64,000 nt of DNA, taken from positions 248,001 to 312,000 of the forward strand of contig JAQNBH010000252.1 in NCBI GenBank assembly GCA_028752905.1, written 5' to 3'. The DNA comes from Cladorhizidae sp. MBARI D1340-BT2. Its lineage: Eukaryota; Porifera; Demospongiae; Poecilosclerida; Cladorhizidae. Positions 9,265-20,834 of the stretch are shown here, one piece after another (the stretch's first letter is position 1; every line of letters starts with the position of its first letter). The notes below the pieces were generated by a model. It worked only from the letters and a program-made list of their open reading frames with translations. It made no database searches and was not told where the DNA came from. Both the position numbers and the translations under genes were made by a program.

Positions 9265-10930
9265 CGTCTGTTTATAACTAGCCCTACTCAAACTGGCAAC
9301 ATCCTTGATTTTGTCATTGCCAAACCATCCTGAGCTCATCCTTTATTCCACTTTTTGGTCAAGTTGGACCAATTCAAGTTACCTTATTTATAACTACTGC
9401 CATTCCCACACAACCTCTTCATGCAAGATTTTTTAATCTCTCTCTCTAAAGCTGACATGGATGGCCTGAATGTGACTTCTATTAGATTTTTTGTTTTCAC
9501 CCACTTACTTTCTCTAAATGATACAGAATATGTATGCTTAGCACTAAAACCAGTAATCACCAATATACTGTGTCAGTATTAAAAAATCGTCACCAGCGAC
9601 CGATATATTTTTCTCCAATAATAAAGTATTCTCTCAACTGCATTCACTCAAGCAGAACAGAGTACAGGATGGCTCCTTCCACCTCCAACTATGAGCAACT
9701 ACTCTCCATGATCCACCAACTTCAGTTCCAAATGTCCAAAGTAAAAAGATCATATGAATATTGTGAAAGACAACTGCATTAACAACCCAGCCAGAATATA
9801 CATATGATAATATTACAGGAGGACTCCTTCCACCTACAACTATATATGAGCAATTACTCTCCTTAATCCAACAACTTCAGATCCAAATGTTCGAATCATA
9901 AAGAATATCATGAAAGACAACTGCATTAACAGCCTACCCAGAATAAACATAGTATACACATTCCGATCATAGCTCTGGAACTACCTGTACTCACTATGAA
10001 AGGGACAGTCTGCAAAACAGCTGCTTCAATTAAGTTTTCACTAGGAGCCCACTCATCCTTCCACAGCAGTACTTATGCCTAGTTCCTCGGAAATCCAGGC
10101 CACCTTTACCATCTCTGCAGAGGAACTGTATGGATATCCTTAGTAAAACTTGACCAAAACCAAGGTAAAGAAATTGATGGAATGCATCCAAGACTACACT
10201 GCTTTGGCTGTCTACAAATTCTGTTCTCCCTGAGCATCATGGACCAGTACATTGCATCTGATTGGTACATACACAACATTATTCCAATTTATAAATCAGG
10301 TAATAAGCCCTTGGGCGCCAACTACAGACCAATAGCTCGTCTCTAAAATTATAGAGAAACTGGTCTATGACAAGATAATCAGCTTTGCTACTTGTTCAAT
10401 CTAAACCAGATTGCAGAAAAATAGTTTCACCCTTCAACTGCTGTTGCTATTCATGAGAACTAACTATTTATTGTAATGACTATCACAACTCAAAAGTTGA
10501 ACCATCTACCGAGGCTTTTGATAGTGTCCCCCATGGTGAACTTCTATTCAAGTAGTCCTGCATTGTAATTACTAGAGACATATGGAACTGGTTTAGGTCA
10601 TATCTGTATTCTGGTACCTACTGTGTCTCTCTCGGACTGCCCCAAGGAAGTATCTTTAAATCTCTATTATTAATTACTACATTAAAGTTTGTACTAAGTT
10701 CTACAACATCTTCATCATTGCTCATCCCACCCAATGCATCAAACTGGTATGGAATGTGAACGACTGCTACCAATTTCAACATGACTTAGACTCCCTGCAT
10801 AGCTGGAGTTCAAATAAAAAACTCAACTTCAATATTAAAATATGTGTATAGTGCAGGAAGTCATTAATGTCCACGCGAACCTTGTACTGTAACTTACCAA
10901 CACTTACTTTTTGCCCAAAATTTCTTGCAC
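9265..10930 (+). mobile_element. Non-LTR (LINE) retrotransposon remnant
   Basis: At 9268 one frame reads 'ITSPTQTGNILDFVIAKPS', the end of the apurinic-type endonuclease domain of LINEs. At about 10255-10340 'IIPIYKSGNKPLGANYRPI' marks the start of reverse transcriptase, and at about 10500-10560 'TEAFDSVPHGELLF' can be read across frames. Near 10620-10650 a strongly altered 'GLPQGS'-like site follows. Many stops and frameshifts break the chain. Spacing from endonuclease to RT is roughly as in intact LINEs. The 3' end is unclear and no poly-A tail was found. Confidence 0.65.
9666..9960. repeat. Tandem duplication of ~150 bp inside the LINE remnant
   Basis: 'GGCTCCTTCCACCTCCAACT' (about 9670) recurs as 'GGACTCCTTCCACCTACAAC' (about 9822). 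Both are followed by GAGCAA-TACTCTCC, CAACTTCAG, CCAAATGT and 'GAAAGACAACTGCATTAACA'. Confidence 0.8.
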
Positions 10931-11030
10931 CATAATGCTCAGCTCATGATACCACTTTTAGCTGCACCTGGTGCATTTAGAAACTCTATGGGATTTTAGT
11001 ACAATACAACAGTAGGCGTGGCATGTTTCC

Positions 11031-12640
11031 ATGACAACTCCTGCGACTGAATCAGTTGGGCTTCTTTCTCTGAAGTATAGCAAGTTTTGGGGGGTAACTA
11101 TGAGTGAGAATGGACCCCCAAAAAGTCCCAATGGTCCAAGGAACCACCATGCTGACATAGCAGCTGTAGCAAGAGCTGCTAAACAGCAGAGGGAGGAGGT
11201 TCACTTACATTCAAGCAGTCTTGGTGAGCTTGATGAATTGTTTGCTTTCCCTCGGATACTGCCATCATCTGAAGATGAGTTTGAGCCAGAGAACGAATTT
11301 CCTTTCTCAGAAGATGCACAAGAGGCATATAGTGAGTGGATGCATTGCCAGCCAAAGGACACTGTTAGAATGATTGCCATTACCATAATGGATATATTTC
11401 GAAAGCGTTTTGGCCTAACTTATGTTGCTACAGCTACTGAAGCTGGTTTAGTGGTTGGTTTCAATGAAAAGACAATCAGAGGCTGGATGAAAGATTTCTA
11501 CCAGTGCAAGGGAGAGTTTACTGGATCAGTAAGGCAAGCACATTCGGCCATATGTTGTGGATGATGAACACTGCAGATTGAAAGCATTGGCATGGTTATG
11601 TAAAGGAAAAGTGAGCCAGTTATGACTGATGCAAAATTTGCAACCTGGGTAAATTCAGAGATGTTACCAAATTCTCACTTACCACCTGGTTTTTCTCGTT
11701 CCATCACTCCACAAACAGCCAGAAATTAGCTGTATGATCTTGATTTCTCACCTACATCTCTAAAGAAAGCCATATACTTTGACGGTCTTGAGCATGATGA
11801 TGGGAGAGAATATCGTCGCATGTATCTGCGGAAAATTGAAATCTTGGAGTTAACTCACTTGCCACCTCCTTTATGTGTAGATGGAGTGACCGAGGAAACA
11901 ATTGGCAATCCAGATGCACTGCGATGCTTGGTGTTATTATACCATGATGAATCAAGCTTTCATTCCAATGAAGGCCAGTCATGGTAATGGGGAGAGGAGG
12001 GAAAGTTGGCTATTCATCCCAAAGGTGCTCTTCGTGGTTGATGATCAGTGACTTCATTGATGAACACAATGGCTTTTTCGTCTAACCCCACACGAACATG
12101 ATGAAGCTAAGGAAACACACCCAGATATTCCTATGGCAGCAAGAGTTGTTTTTAAGTTCGGAGCACTTGGTCAATGATAATGGAGCAGGTTGAATTTTCC
12201 ATAACTGGAAGTGGTAAACAGAACGGACTGCTAAAAGTGCTCCAAGAAAAAATGTTAACACTACTGGCATGTTGAAAGCAGACATGATCAAGAAGCTTGA
12301 GACAATGGATGACTTTCAAACCAAAAAATCGAAGGTGGAAGAGCTTTTCACAAGCAGGGAGTACAGAGCAATATTTCTGCCAAAATTCCACTGCTAACTA
12401 AATCCCATTGAACATGTGTGTGGTCAAGCAAAACAGTATACATGTGATTACTCGTTTAATGGTTTGGAGAAATTATACATACTGCAATGGATTCAGTTAG
12501 TATTCAGCAGACAGAAAAATACGTGAATACACAGAGCATACAGAGAAGAGATAACAGTTGGAAAAGAAATGCAAGGTGCTTATAAAAGTACAAAAGTCAT
12601 CGTCATGTCCCTGAAACTGAACTAAATTATTGTCCATTTA
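11031..12640 (+). pseudogene. DDE_3-type (Tc1/IS630-related) transposase pseudogene
   Basis: The open stretch 11031-11564 (177 codons) ends in a helix-turn-helix-like region ('AATEAGLVVGFNEKTIRGWM', with one extra frame residue at the front). Beyond a frameshift at about 11540 come 'DDEHCRLKALAWL', 'KFATWVNSEMLPNSHLPPGF', 'KKAIYFDGLEHDD', 'YHDESSFHSNEGQSW', 'LTPHEHDEAKETHP', and near 12385-12420 'FLPKFHC-LNPIEHVCG'. The D-x-SSFH and LNPIE-x-W patterns are DDE_3 catalytic segments. A deletion between 12150 and 12190 removes the region holding the middle Asp. The acidic N-terminal 120 residues are not recognised. Start ATG at 11031 or 11100. Confidence 0.7.
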
Positions 12641-12940
12641 TCTGTAAAAAAAAATTCTTGAAATCTGTTTTAACAGTTTTACCGATGACTAAATGCACCA
12701 TACATAACCTCACTTGCAAGAAAATTTACCTCATGGAAAGGGTCATTTGTGAGGTCAAAGTTCAATTATCATGTTTTTCCATCTCCTTCCAGTTGTCCTC
12801 GTCATTTATTGCTTGCATATACTTAGTGAGGGCCTATCCCAAGGCTCAACAGAACAACACAAATGACATTAGCGGTTTGACTGAGAAGGGACTTTGGAGC
12901 TGCTTGACCACAACATCACCTTCTTTATGGCGAGAGCAGT
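12640..12940. other. No gene recognised
   Basis: Flank of the DDE_3 pseudogene. No inverted repeat or splice-bounded exon was found. Confidence 0.35.
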
Positions 12941-12944
12941 GACA

Positions 12945-13060
12945 AAGAAAATACAGTGATGCACATACATAGAAGATAATGCTGTGAAGCACGTATACAT
13001 AGAAGATGATGCTGTGAAGCAGATATACATAGCTGTGAAGCAGGTATACATAGATTATGA
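12945..13060. repeat. ~34-bp tandem repeat, 3 to 4 units
   Basis: Units of 'ATACATAGAAGATGATGCTG' followed by TGAAGCA-GT, with one internal deletion. Confidence 0.8.
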
Positions 13061-13461
13061 TTCTGTGTACCCGTAGATGATAGTGATTCAGATCAGTTGC
13101 CAGGCGAGCGAGATGAAGTCAGTACATATTGATAGCTAAACAGTGAAAGAATTGCAATAACTATATACTCTATATAATAACAAAGTTGATAACTTGAACA
13201 TTATACCAGCTGTAGCTCTTATCATTTTGTATATTATATTGCTAGCTAAATTATCTGGTAATAAAATATGGTATCTCTCTTTAACAAGTTTTCTGCCGCA
13301 CACTTAAGATCTACATTCCCAACTAACTTTCCTCCATCTCCAAAAGGTTCTTATCCTATCTGGTACTCTCCTCTACTGCTACCTTCCTCTCGTCCAACCT
13401 ATTGCTTAGATATTGAAGTAACAAGCGAAAGAACATCTTCTAAATGATTATTATCAGGTGA

Positions 13462-13615
13462 CATGAATATTTATATTTCAATCAACTGTTTTGTTTTTAG
13501 TGCTAATGTTTCTAGTGAAATACGTTTGTCTCCATCAGGGCCGAAGTATTTAAGTTGAAATGTTGGCACTAAATACACAAACCTGATTGAAAGAATATTT
13601 ATATTTCATGATGTA
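13462..13615. repeat. Short imperfect inverted repeat
   Basis: 'CATGAATATTTATATTTCAA' at about 13462 pairs imperfectly with the reverse complement of the AATATTTATATTTCATGATG region at about 13595-13614. It may be a small MITE. Confidence 0.45.
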
Positions 13616-13699
13616 ATTGTTAGGCAGTTAAATGTCATCACAAAGGTAAAGATCTCACATGTGTCAGAGGCAATTGTCTGTCACCTGTGTTGAGTTAAA

Positions 13700-13950
13700 A
13701 AGTAAAAACAACAACCTGTTGTTATGATTTTGGAGCTCCATAAATTCTGCATTCCTCATTCTATGAAGTTTACATATAGCTCAAACGATAGCTCTCTCTG
13801 TGTGCTCTCTTGTAATACCAAAACTGATGCACAAATATAAATACTTCAGTTACAGGCAGTCAAAGTTGTGGACCTCAATTCCTGCAGGCCCCAATTTTCT
13901 GCAGTTCTAGTAAGTGCTAGACAGCAGTGGCTCGAGGAAGCCCTCGGTGC
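13700..13950 (+). mobile_element. Half copy of the foldback element (left arm)
   Basis: Shares with the left arms at 30058 and 62653: GGAGCTCCATAAATTCTG, AAGTTTACATATAGCTCAAA, TCTCTCTGTGTGCTCTCTT, and the end GTGGCTCGAGGAAGCCCT. No right arm follows. Confidence 0.75.
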
Positions 13951-14242
13951 TAGTATTATTGGCAGGTGCTATTTTAGGAAGACCGGCATAGATATGGGAT
14001 TTCATGAGCATATATATAACCGGAGATGAAGTCACTCCTACAGTACATGTGAAAGGAGGGTGGGGCTCTATTATTTTATTTTTACCAACATGGATGCCAA
14101 CATTGACGAATTGTATGTTGTTGTTATTATAATACCAATAATTATTCCTGCTGTAGGCTAGAGTATGTAGTCGAAACTTCTAGGCAATACAATTTAAGTT
14201 GATTATTCAGGTGACTTTAATGTTATTATGTCAAGATAGAGT

Positions 14243-14770
14243 TCATTGAGATAATTTGAATGTCTGAAAAGGGTCTTCAGTTGGAATTTCTGTGCTGCCA
14301 TCCAATAGTCCAAGTACACCTGCCTTCTTCCATCCTTTAACACAGGTGGTGAAGAAGTTATACATCTTCACTAGCCACGTGGTTGAGCGAAAATCAACTT
14401 CAACATCTTCAAGTTGCTTACCACTCTCAAGTTGTTTCTTCACAGCATCAACATCTACAAGCTGCTTCCCACTCTCAAGTTGTTGTATCATTGTAGTATC
14501 TGATTTTTTTGGCTGACCTATTGACCGTTAGATGAAGTGGCTGAATACAATGTCATGTTAGCAGGAACTAGAACAAACTTGCAATTTAATGACGATAACT
14601 CGTGTTTGACCTTCTGTGTCACTTGCCCTCTTAAAACACCAGGGCCTTGTGTGTAGCAACTACTTGCAGTTCTGCTCGTTTTTTCACAACATATTGAGCA
14701 ATGCCTTCCTCAATCAACTTCAAAGTTAATTGCTCATTGAACCAGTGCTTTGGATTCTATGATAAACAAA
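14243..14770 (-). pseudogene. pogo/Tigger-like DDE transposase, C-terminal fragment
   Basis: Minus strand, from about 14765: 'NPKHWFNEQLTLKLIEEGI', 'QYVVKKRAELQ', 'KALVF', 'GQVTQKVKHELSSLNCKFVL' (across frames), 'VPANMTLYSA', then the open 82 codons 'MIQQLESGKQLVDVD...', and 'WKKAGVLGLLDGSTEIPTED'. This follows the C-terminal half of a DDE_1-like transposase of the pogo/Tigger/CENP-B group. The 'QLESGKQL-DV' segment is duplicated in tandem, about 14 codons apart, at 14486-14405. Several frameshifts and a stop break it. The N-terminal DNA-binding half is missing. Confidence 0.6.
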
Positions 14771-15460
14771 AGTTTAATTTCTTCTTTGTAGTTAGTGGCT
14801 ACCTGAAGCCCAGTACTTAATGAAATATTGTCTGCTAGGCAACTTCACAATCCTAATAATAGCTGCTCATAAAGTGTCATGGCCTAGGATCAGTAGTGGA
14901 ATCTGGTAGTTGGACATTTTCCGAGAGAAATCTCGAGGTACACCTATTTCATGGTACAAGGGTGCCATACAGAATTACTGAATACAAGTTGTTAAAAGAG
15001 ATCTGAAAATTCCTGCCAAAGTCACTGGCGGTGCAGAGGTCAAAGTTTTTACTAAGAATTAATACAATGAACCAGTAGAGGGGAAGTTCCTCTATGTTAC
15101 TGCAAACATCGCTCCAGTCATGAGAGAGAGGACAGATTTGGTACAAAAATTTCTTAGCAGGTTGTTAATTTAGCCAAAAAAACTCGCTAAATTCGCAAGA
15201 CTTTGTACCCGCTAAAACCACTCCCTCCTACATTGCTGCCACATCCGGTCAGGAAACTTACGTGGTGGACAACTAGCCAGCTAACCCAAATAACAACCCC
15301 ACATGAGTCTTAGCATCCTGATGAAGGCTAGAGCATCTAACCCAAACTCATATAATGTTCTGGATGAATTGGTATTCGGTGTACGGTGCAAGTTTCTGGT
15401 ACAGGATTGAAGGCAGAGATGAATATTGCAGTTATTTTAAACATTGCGCGATTCCCCACA
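14771..15460. other. No gene recognised
   Basis: A short segment at about 15306-15340 ('GAGTCTTAGCATCCTGATGA' and GGCTAGAGCAT) recurs at 45350-45390, so a dispersed repeat is present. Confidence 0.4.
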
Positions 15461-15470
15461 TGTCAACCTA

Positions 15471-15795
15471 GAATGGGAAAGAAGACAAAACTAAGGAAGA
15501 AATGAAGAAGTTTTATCACTCGACCAAAGTGACAAGGCTACAGAGCAATATCTGCCTTTAAACTGGTGAACTGAACAGAAAGTATCACTTTCTTCAATCT
15601 TCTCGTGTTCTGATTGACTTATGTGCAGCTCCTGGGAGATGGGTCCAAGTGGCAGCCAAGACTATGCCTATGTCCTGTCTTATTCTGGGTGTCGATCTGG
15701 TGCCCATCAAGTAGATCCCAAATAACATTACTAAACAGGAGGATATGACTAAAGCTAGATGGAAACAGGTGAGCATCAGAAAGGAATCATCCAAC
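15471..15795 (+). pseudogene. FTSJ3/SPB1-like rRNA 2'-O-methyltransferase pseudogene (5' part)
   Basis: An ATG at 15471 starts 'MGKKTKLRKK' and then a stop. Across frames come '[11 protein letters not shown]', then '[20 protein letters not shown]' continuing [13 protein letters not shown], and '[12 protein letters not shown]', a stop, 'IPNNITKQEDMT'. This is the SAM-binding core of the FtsJ family as found at the N-terminus of SPB1/FTSJ3, an enzyme of nucleolar pre-rRNA processing. The glycine of the PGGW loop has become R (PGRW). The run crosses without introns, so a processed copy is likely. It is lost after about 110 codons. I cannot follow the rest of the protein. Confidence 0.75.
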
Positions 15796-18477
15796 CGTAA
15801 TTTGTTTTGGACCCACCATTATGTCCAAAACAATTTAGGGTGATTGGCAAAACCCTGCTTAGTAGTGATCTAGCTTGTGGGAAACAAACCAAAAATTCGT
15901 ATTGAGGTTGATGTCAAACAGGATTGATCCAGTTTTTGTTGGTTTTATGGCCATGCATGCAAATATATTTGTGTGCAAGGATTATTATCTTAACCAAACT
16001 AGCAGTTGTTTGCTACCCTTGCTGCCTTACCACTATTGCTCATTCTGGCATAAACTTACCCCCATGCAAATGATTGCTAGGGGTGGTGCTCTCTGCGTAA
16101 GGGTATAGAAGCTCTGACAACTGGTGAATTAGCTTTAGTTAGACGTAAAGGAAGATTGTTTGTCTTGTCAGAATGAAGTTATACTGTGTAGCAAGAAATT
16201 TCAGAGGTGGAATTCAAAAAAACACCTGCTAGACTATAATTTTGGCTGGTCTGATTAGAATGCTATATGTGCGAACATATAGCCAGCCACACCGATCTTA
16301 CAGTTGCTGATATCTGGGCTGCTAGTAGTGGGGGTAGCTGTTAAGTGTATGTTATACTCGTGATTGCTTTGCTGTGTTGCCTGATCATTTTTTAAGAGCT
16401 TTTCAAACTCTTTGATGCTAACAGTAAATTTGTATCTGCTGAACACTGGTATGCATATCTATGCCTTGCCTCATTTAGTGATTGCTAGGGTGGACACCTG
16501 AAAATTGTAGTTGTCATGGTAAATGCTGGTGCGCTATATGCTGCTCACACTAGCGATGCTTGCATCAATTTTGTGGTAGTTTGAACATGAAATTACTTGA
16601 ATGGATTCAAGTTCCATTCAGTTCCAGTTGTTCAATTAACACATGGTGGTGTGCTTTCCGCTAAAAGTATCTCCAAGGAAGAATTGAATGTGGAAAGTTT
16701 GGTGGAGGCAGTGATGAACTTTCTTTGTATATGTCTGTATCTAACTTCATTGGTTCATTAATTAATGGGTAGAGTTTTATAATTTAGGTGAAATTTGAAT
16801 TTCAAGCTGTGGGTGAAACTTCAGTGTCAGAGTTCAATGTAACCCAGAGTGATGCAAATATCATGACATAATTATTGTGAACTGCCCTCAATTCTATGAA
16901 TGAAAACAGAATTGCCTTATCTCTCTCACTGCTTCTAAGGGGGGAGTATACAATTTTTTTAATTATTCTTTTCCTGTTATTGTATACCTTCACTACTATA
17001 CTAACTGCATTTCAAGTTTATACCTTTTTTGTCTATCATTCTTGAGTTATGATACTTTGTATCCATCCATTTCATCGCCCACCTCTGCGCGTTGAATTAG
17101 AAGAAACCAGAATAATGCAGTAAGTTGGATCATTCCTAATACAATAAACATATATGGCCAAGACTTGAAACTTGCCTAAAATATCACTCAGTGCTATTCC
17201 GTAATTTATGCACTATCTGGCGAAGGGGGCTATAAAAGTCTGCTCCTGCGCATGCCACGTTGTTGTTCCCCAGTTCTCAACTTTGATGGCATCTCTGTGT
17301 GATTGTAGTGCGATTCTAATCACTGCAGCATTCTGGTTGTCGTCGGAAGAAGAGACTCATTACATAAAACCGTGTAACTATTTCAATTTTTGTCGGTTGT
17401 AATTAAGCTCTTGCATTGCTTTGCGTTTTGAATAGTCCCACCCCTAAACCAGTCATTTTCTGATGAGATATAGTCAAGTCTGACAGCATAAAAATGAAAT
17501 TGGTAGATTGGGATATTGAGAAAAATAAAAAATTAATTCAAGAAAACTTTTGAAAGCATGCATCTCACTCTGACATCGCAAGTGTTGTAATGCCTCTTTC
17601 CTTATGACCATTTTTGTGTTTTTTCTCTCTAAAAACAAAATACCAGAACTTTTTAATGCTTCATTGATTTTTACTCATTTAGGTCACAAAAGATAGCCTC
17701 TTCTGTGTGCTTTGTGTATCAATCAACTAATTACTTTCAATAGCAATGAGGCCATTAAAAATACAATAATAATAATATAAAAATAAGTTCATACCCTAAT
17801 GGCTAACCACCAAGTTAACAGCAATCACAGATACTGTAATGTTTCTATATATATTTCTCCTACTAGTCCAATTTGAATACTAGCATGTGAAATGAGCCCA
17901 CAAGACTGGACTCTTATTTCGTAAGAAAAGGGATGAATTATCATGAGAGAGAGAAAATAAAGATCTTCCAGAAAATATAAAAATATTTACCAATGTAAAA
18001 AAATTGACTTAGAAACAATTATTCACTTCTGTGAGAAACAATGTTATTTACCCTTCTTCTCGTCCATTTTCAACTGGTATATAATGAACTGTCAGCATAA
18101 AATCTATCATAACTCAAGAGGTTCATATTCAGCTGACACTTGAACCAGTTAGTATATCAGTGAAACAGTAAAAAAAAATAAAAAAATTGTAGGTAAAATA
18201 AAGCGGTCTTGTCCTCCCGTTTAATAGAACTTGTTAGTTGGATGGAAGTTAAAATCCCTTACTATATATCTATATATCTCCCCCACCTAAGAGGAGGAAA
18301 GTATTGTATGCTACATACTAGTCGAACATTTGCTGACATGGTCCCAAGCGTTTGATAATTTCCTTCTCATGGCTGAGATATCACTCCTCTGAGACATAGC
18401 AGTGCTAACAACTTGTGAAGAAAAACTAGAACAACTTATCTCCCAGACATTTGCATTAATAAAGATTTTTTAAGTAT
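15796..18477. other. No gene recognised over 2.7 kb
   Basis: AT-rich, with only short open frames. No domain, terminal repeat or splice-bounded exon could be supported. Confidence 0.4.
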
Positions 18478-18511
18478 TAGTAGTAGTAGTAGAGTAGTAG
18501 TAGTAGTAGTA
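18478..18511. repeat. (TAG)n microsatellite
   Basis: TAG/AGT triplets with one break (AGAGTAG). Confidence 0.95.
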
Positions 18512-18694
18512 ACAATCTGATCTGGCTGAAATTCAGTCCTAACCTGTATTTTGTACCTCTGACCCTCTGACCACAGTGTCATTGGGACACTGATATCATC
18601 TACCTGGAGAGGTTTTATGGGAAATTCCAAGATGTATTTATTCTGTATTTAAATATTTAAAAACATCATTTGTAAAAATATTAAATTATTGTAG

Positions 18695-19316
18695 GTGAAA
18701 GAATGTCTTATACCCAACCCACAATGAGAACCATCCAAATGAGACAGTTAAGAGGCTGGTCCTTTTCTCTAGTGATGAACATCAGATGCTACTACGTGAG
18801 GCCCATGACGTCAATGGTGCTCACCAAGGGCAAAAGCGTACCTTAGCATGATTGACCACAGGATTAATACTGGACTACTATGGTTGTGAGTTGGGTAAGA
18901 ATAGTTTAGTGCATAGCATCTATAATTAATATGTCAACATGGATGTGCAAGTGATGATGAGGCTTTAAATACACATCAATCTCACTGGTTGTAAGAAATA
19001 AGATAAATAATGGATTTTTTTATACTAATACCATATTATGAGCAGTGAGCATTATATCTTGTTCGCAACTTTAAAGCTTAAGTAAGAAACTCGTAAATCG
19101 TGTAACAAAATTAACATTACGTATTGATTCTACTTATTTGTTAATTGAAGTTGAAATTTATTATATCACATTGACACTGAATAGTGTTGTAACCATATTA
19201 TAGCTAATAATATGTTACTTTTTATACCTTTAGCTAAGTACTTGTCACAAGTGCCAGAAGATGCAGATGATCAAGATGATTGCACCTTAGTTACAATCCA
19301 TTAAAGTTTTGAGCAG
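18695..19316 (+). pseudogene. Ginger1-like transposase, HHCC zinc-finger exons
   Basis: Exon 18695-18882 (acceptor GTAG, donor GTTGTG) reads 'VLYPTHNENHPNETVKRLVL', 'FSSDEHQMLLREAHDVNGAH' and QGQKRTLA, then TGA. The two His of the finger are in REAHD and NGAHQ. Exon 19234-19316 (acceptor TTTAG, donor CAG/GTAACT) supplies the two Cys in 'CHKCQKMQMIKMIAP', followed by TAG. Splitting the HHCC finger between two exons is what a spliced DNA transposon would show, not an LTR element. Upstream exons were not found. Confidence 0.7.
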
Positions 19317-19425
19317 GTAACTAAGTTACTGTGACCAAGTGTACTGAGCAACAATGTGCAAATGATAGAAAAGATGCCCATTGGAAATACGTTAGGCCCA
19401 ACTGGGGAAATATATGATAGCTAGA

Positions 19426-19778
19426 CTGTCATAACAACCACTCCATTACTGCCTCCACACAACCACAAGTGACCTCACAAATAATTATAAACTTCAGCAA
19501 TAATAATATATTCTTGGACTATATTACTGCCTCCAAACCACAAGGGACGTCACAAATATGATAAAATCCAGATTACTCTAACATGAGGTATGAGAAGATT
19601 TATAGCTTAGTTTTGCAAGAAAATGTGCTGCTATATAGCATCAGTTATTTATCACAATTTTGCTGTCCCTTCTGGAGGCAGTAATGTAGGGATTGTTATC
19701 CAAGAATATATTATTTCTGAAGTTTATGAGGTCCCTTATGGTAGTGTGGAGGCAGTAATGGAGTGAATGTTATGACAG
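19426..19778. mobile_element. Palindromic MITE inside the Ginger-like element
   Basis: About 353 bp with arms of roughly 100 bp. CTGTCATAAC at 19426 mirrors GTTATGACAG ending at 19778. Both arms carry CTCCATTACTGCCTCCACAC, GACCTCA, AACTTCAG and 'AATATATTCTTGGA'. A second, inner ACTGCCTCC/GGAGGCAGT pair lies at 19525-19533 and 19674-19682. No target duplication was recognised. Confidence 0.8.
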
Positions 19779-20313
19779 CACAATATCAAAGCCAACCCTA
19801 TATGTCGTTTTATTTAGTAAAAATTTTTTTACATATTACTTGTTCCCACTATATTTTAAAGCTTTCGTGAATTGGAATACTGTTTTGATGCTATATATGC
19901 CTGCAATGTCCACATGAAGAGGAGTGTCCTGGTCAGACCTAGCCCAGGTTACACCCCAGGTCAAGTTGGTATGCATGCATGACAAGTTTGGTACAGATTG
20001 GTCCAGTGGTTTGGAATGCCATAAGGAACAATCCTAAAATTCTTCCCCCATCAGTAACTACATTCAGCAATCCTTCTTTGATTCTTCACTGCAAAAGTCA
20101 TACCCTCAATCCACTGCATCTATCACAGTGATTTGGTAAAGGATCGAGCAATTTGGGTTGCGCACGCCGTTCAAAGATGGCATCTTAGACGAACTATATA
20201 TGCAAAAACCTTTTTTGGGGGTAGCTCTCTAAAGCGATATCAAAAGGCACCTTCCCAGATAGCGCTCTACAAAATGGTATAAAAATAAATGAAATCTATG
20301 CAGCCAATAAGAT

Positions 20314-20379
20314 TATGATGATGATGATAATGATGATGATGACGATGATGATGATGATGATGATGATGCTGATGATGAT
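20314..20379. repeat. (ATG)n microsatellite
   Basis: About 20 ATG/GAT triplets with a few changes. Open frames of Met or Ile on either strand are artefacts. Confidence 0.95.
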
Positions 20380-20834
20380 TTTACGCGTCATTTTTCCAAC
20401 CTTTTTTTTAGTTTGGAGAACTGCGCTTCTGTGTGCTATATTGTTGGAAGGATTTCTGCGACATATTTCTTTTAAGGTCTGTATAGGGATAGAGATCGAG
20501 TATATGGTGAGTTTTAGTTTGTTGCTGAATGATCTCTGACCTGCCAAACCTACATGAGAGTGCTAACGCATTTTAAAATGCAGGCAAGAGAAGCCTAAAC
20601 TTTTAGGCTGCATGAATATGTCTGATATTGGACAAGTTAGTGCATAGGGGAATTTAGACGCTACATATATACACAGATTAAATTGAATTTTTTTGGTTTG
20701 TTAATTTTAATAAACAGGTTAGATGATCCTTTACCAATCCAAATCTTATGCACTATATAATAATTAAAATGCATAAAATCAGGTAATTACAGGCACATCT
20801 GATTTGCTTATAATCATGTAGCAAATACTTACAG

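Noticed and set aside
11201..11386. Minus-strand frame in the DDE_3 region
   Set aside because: Shadow of the plus-strand transposase, which is open across it.
20296..20547. Poly-Ile and poly-Met frames
   Set aside because: Translations of the ATG microsatellite.
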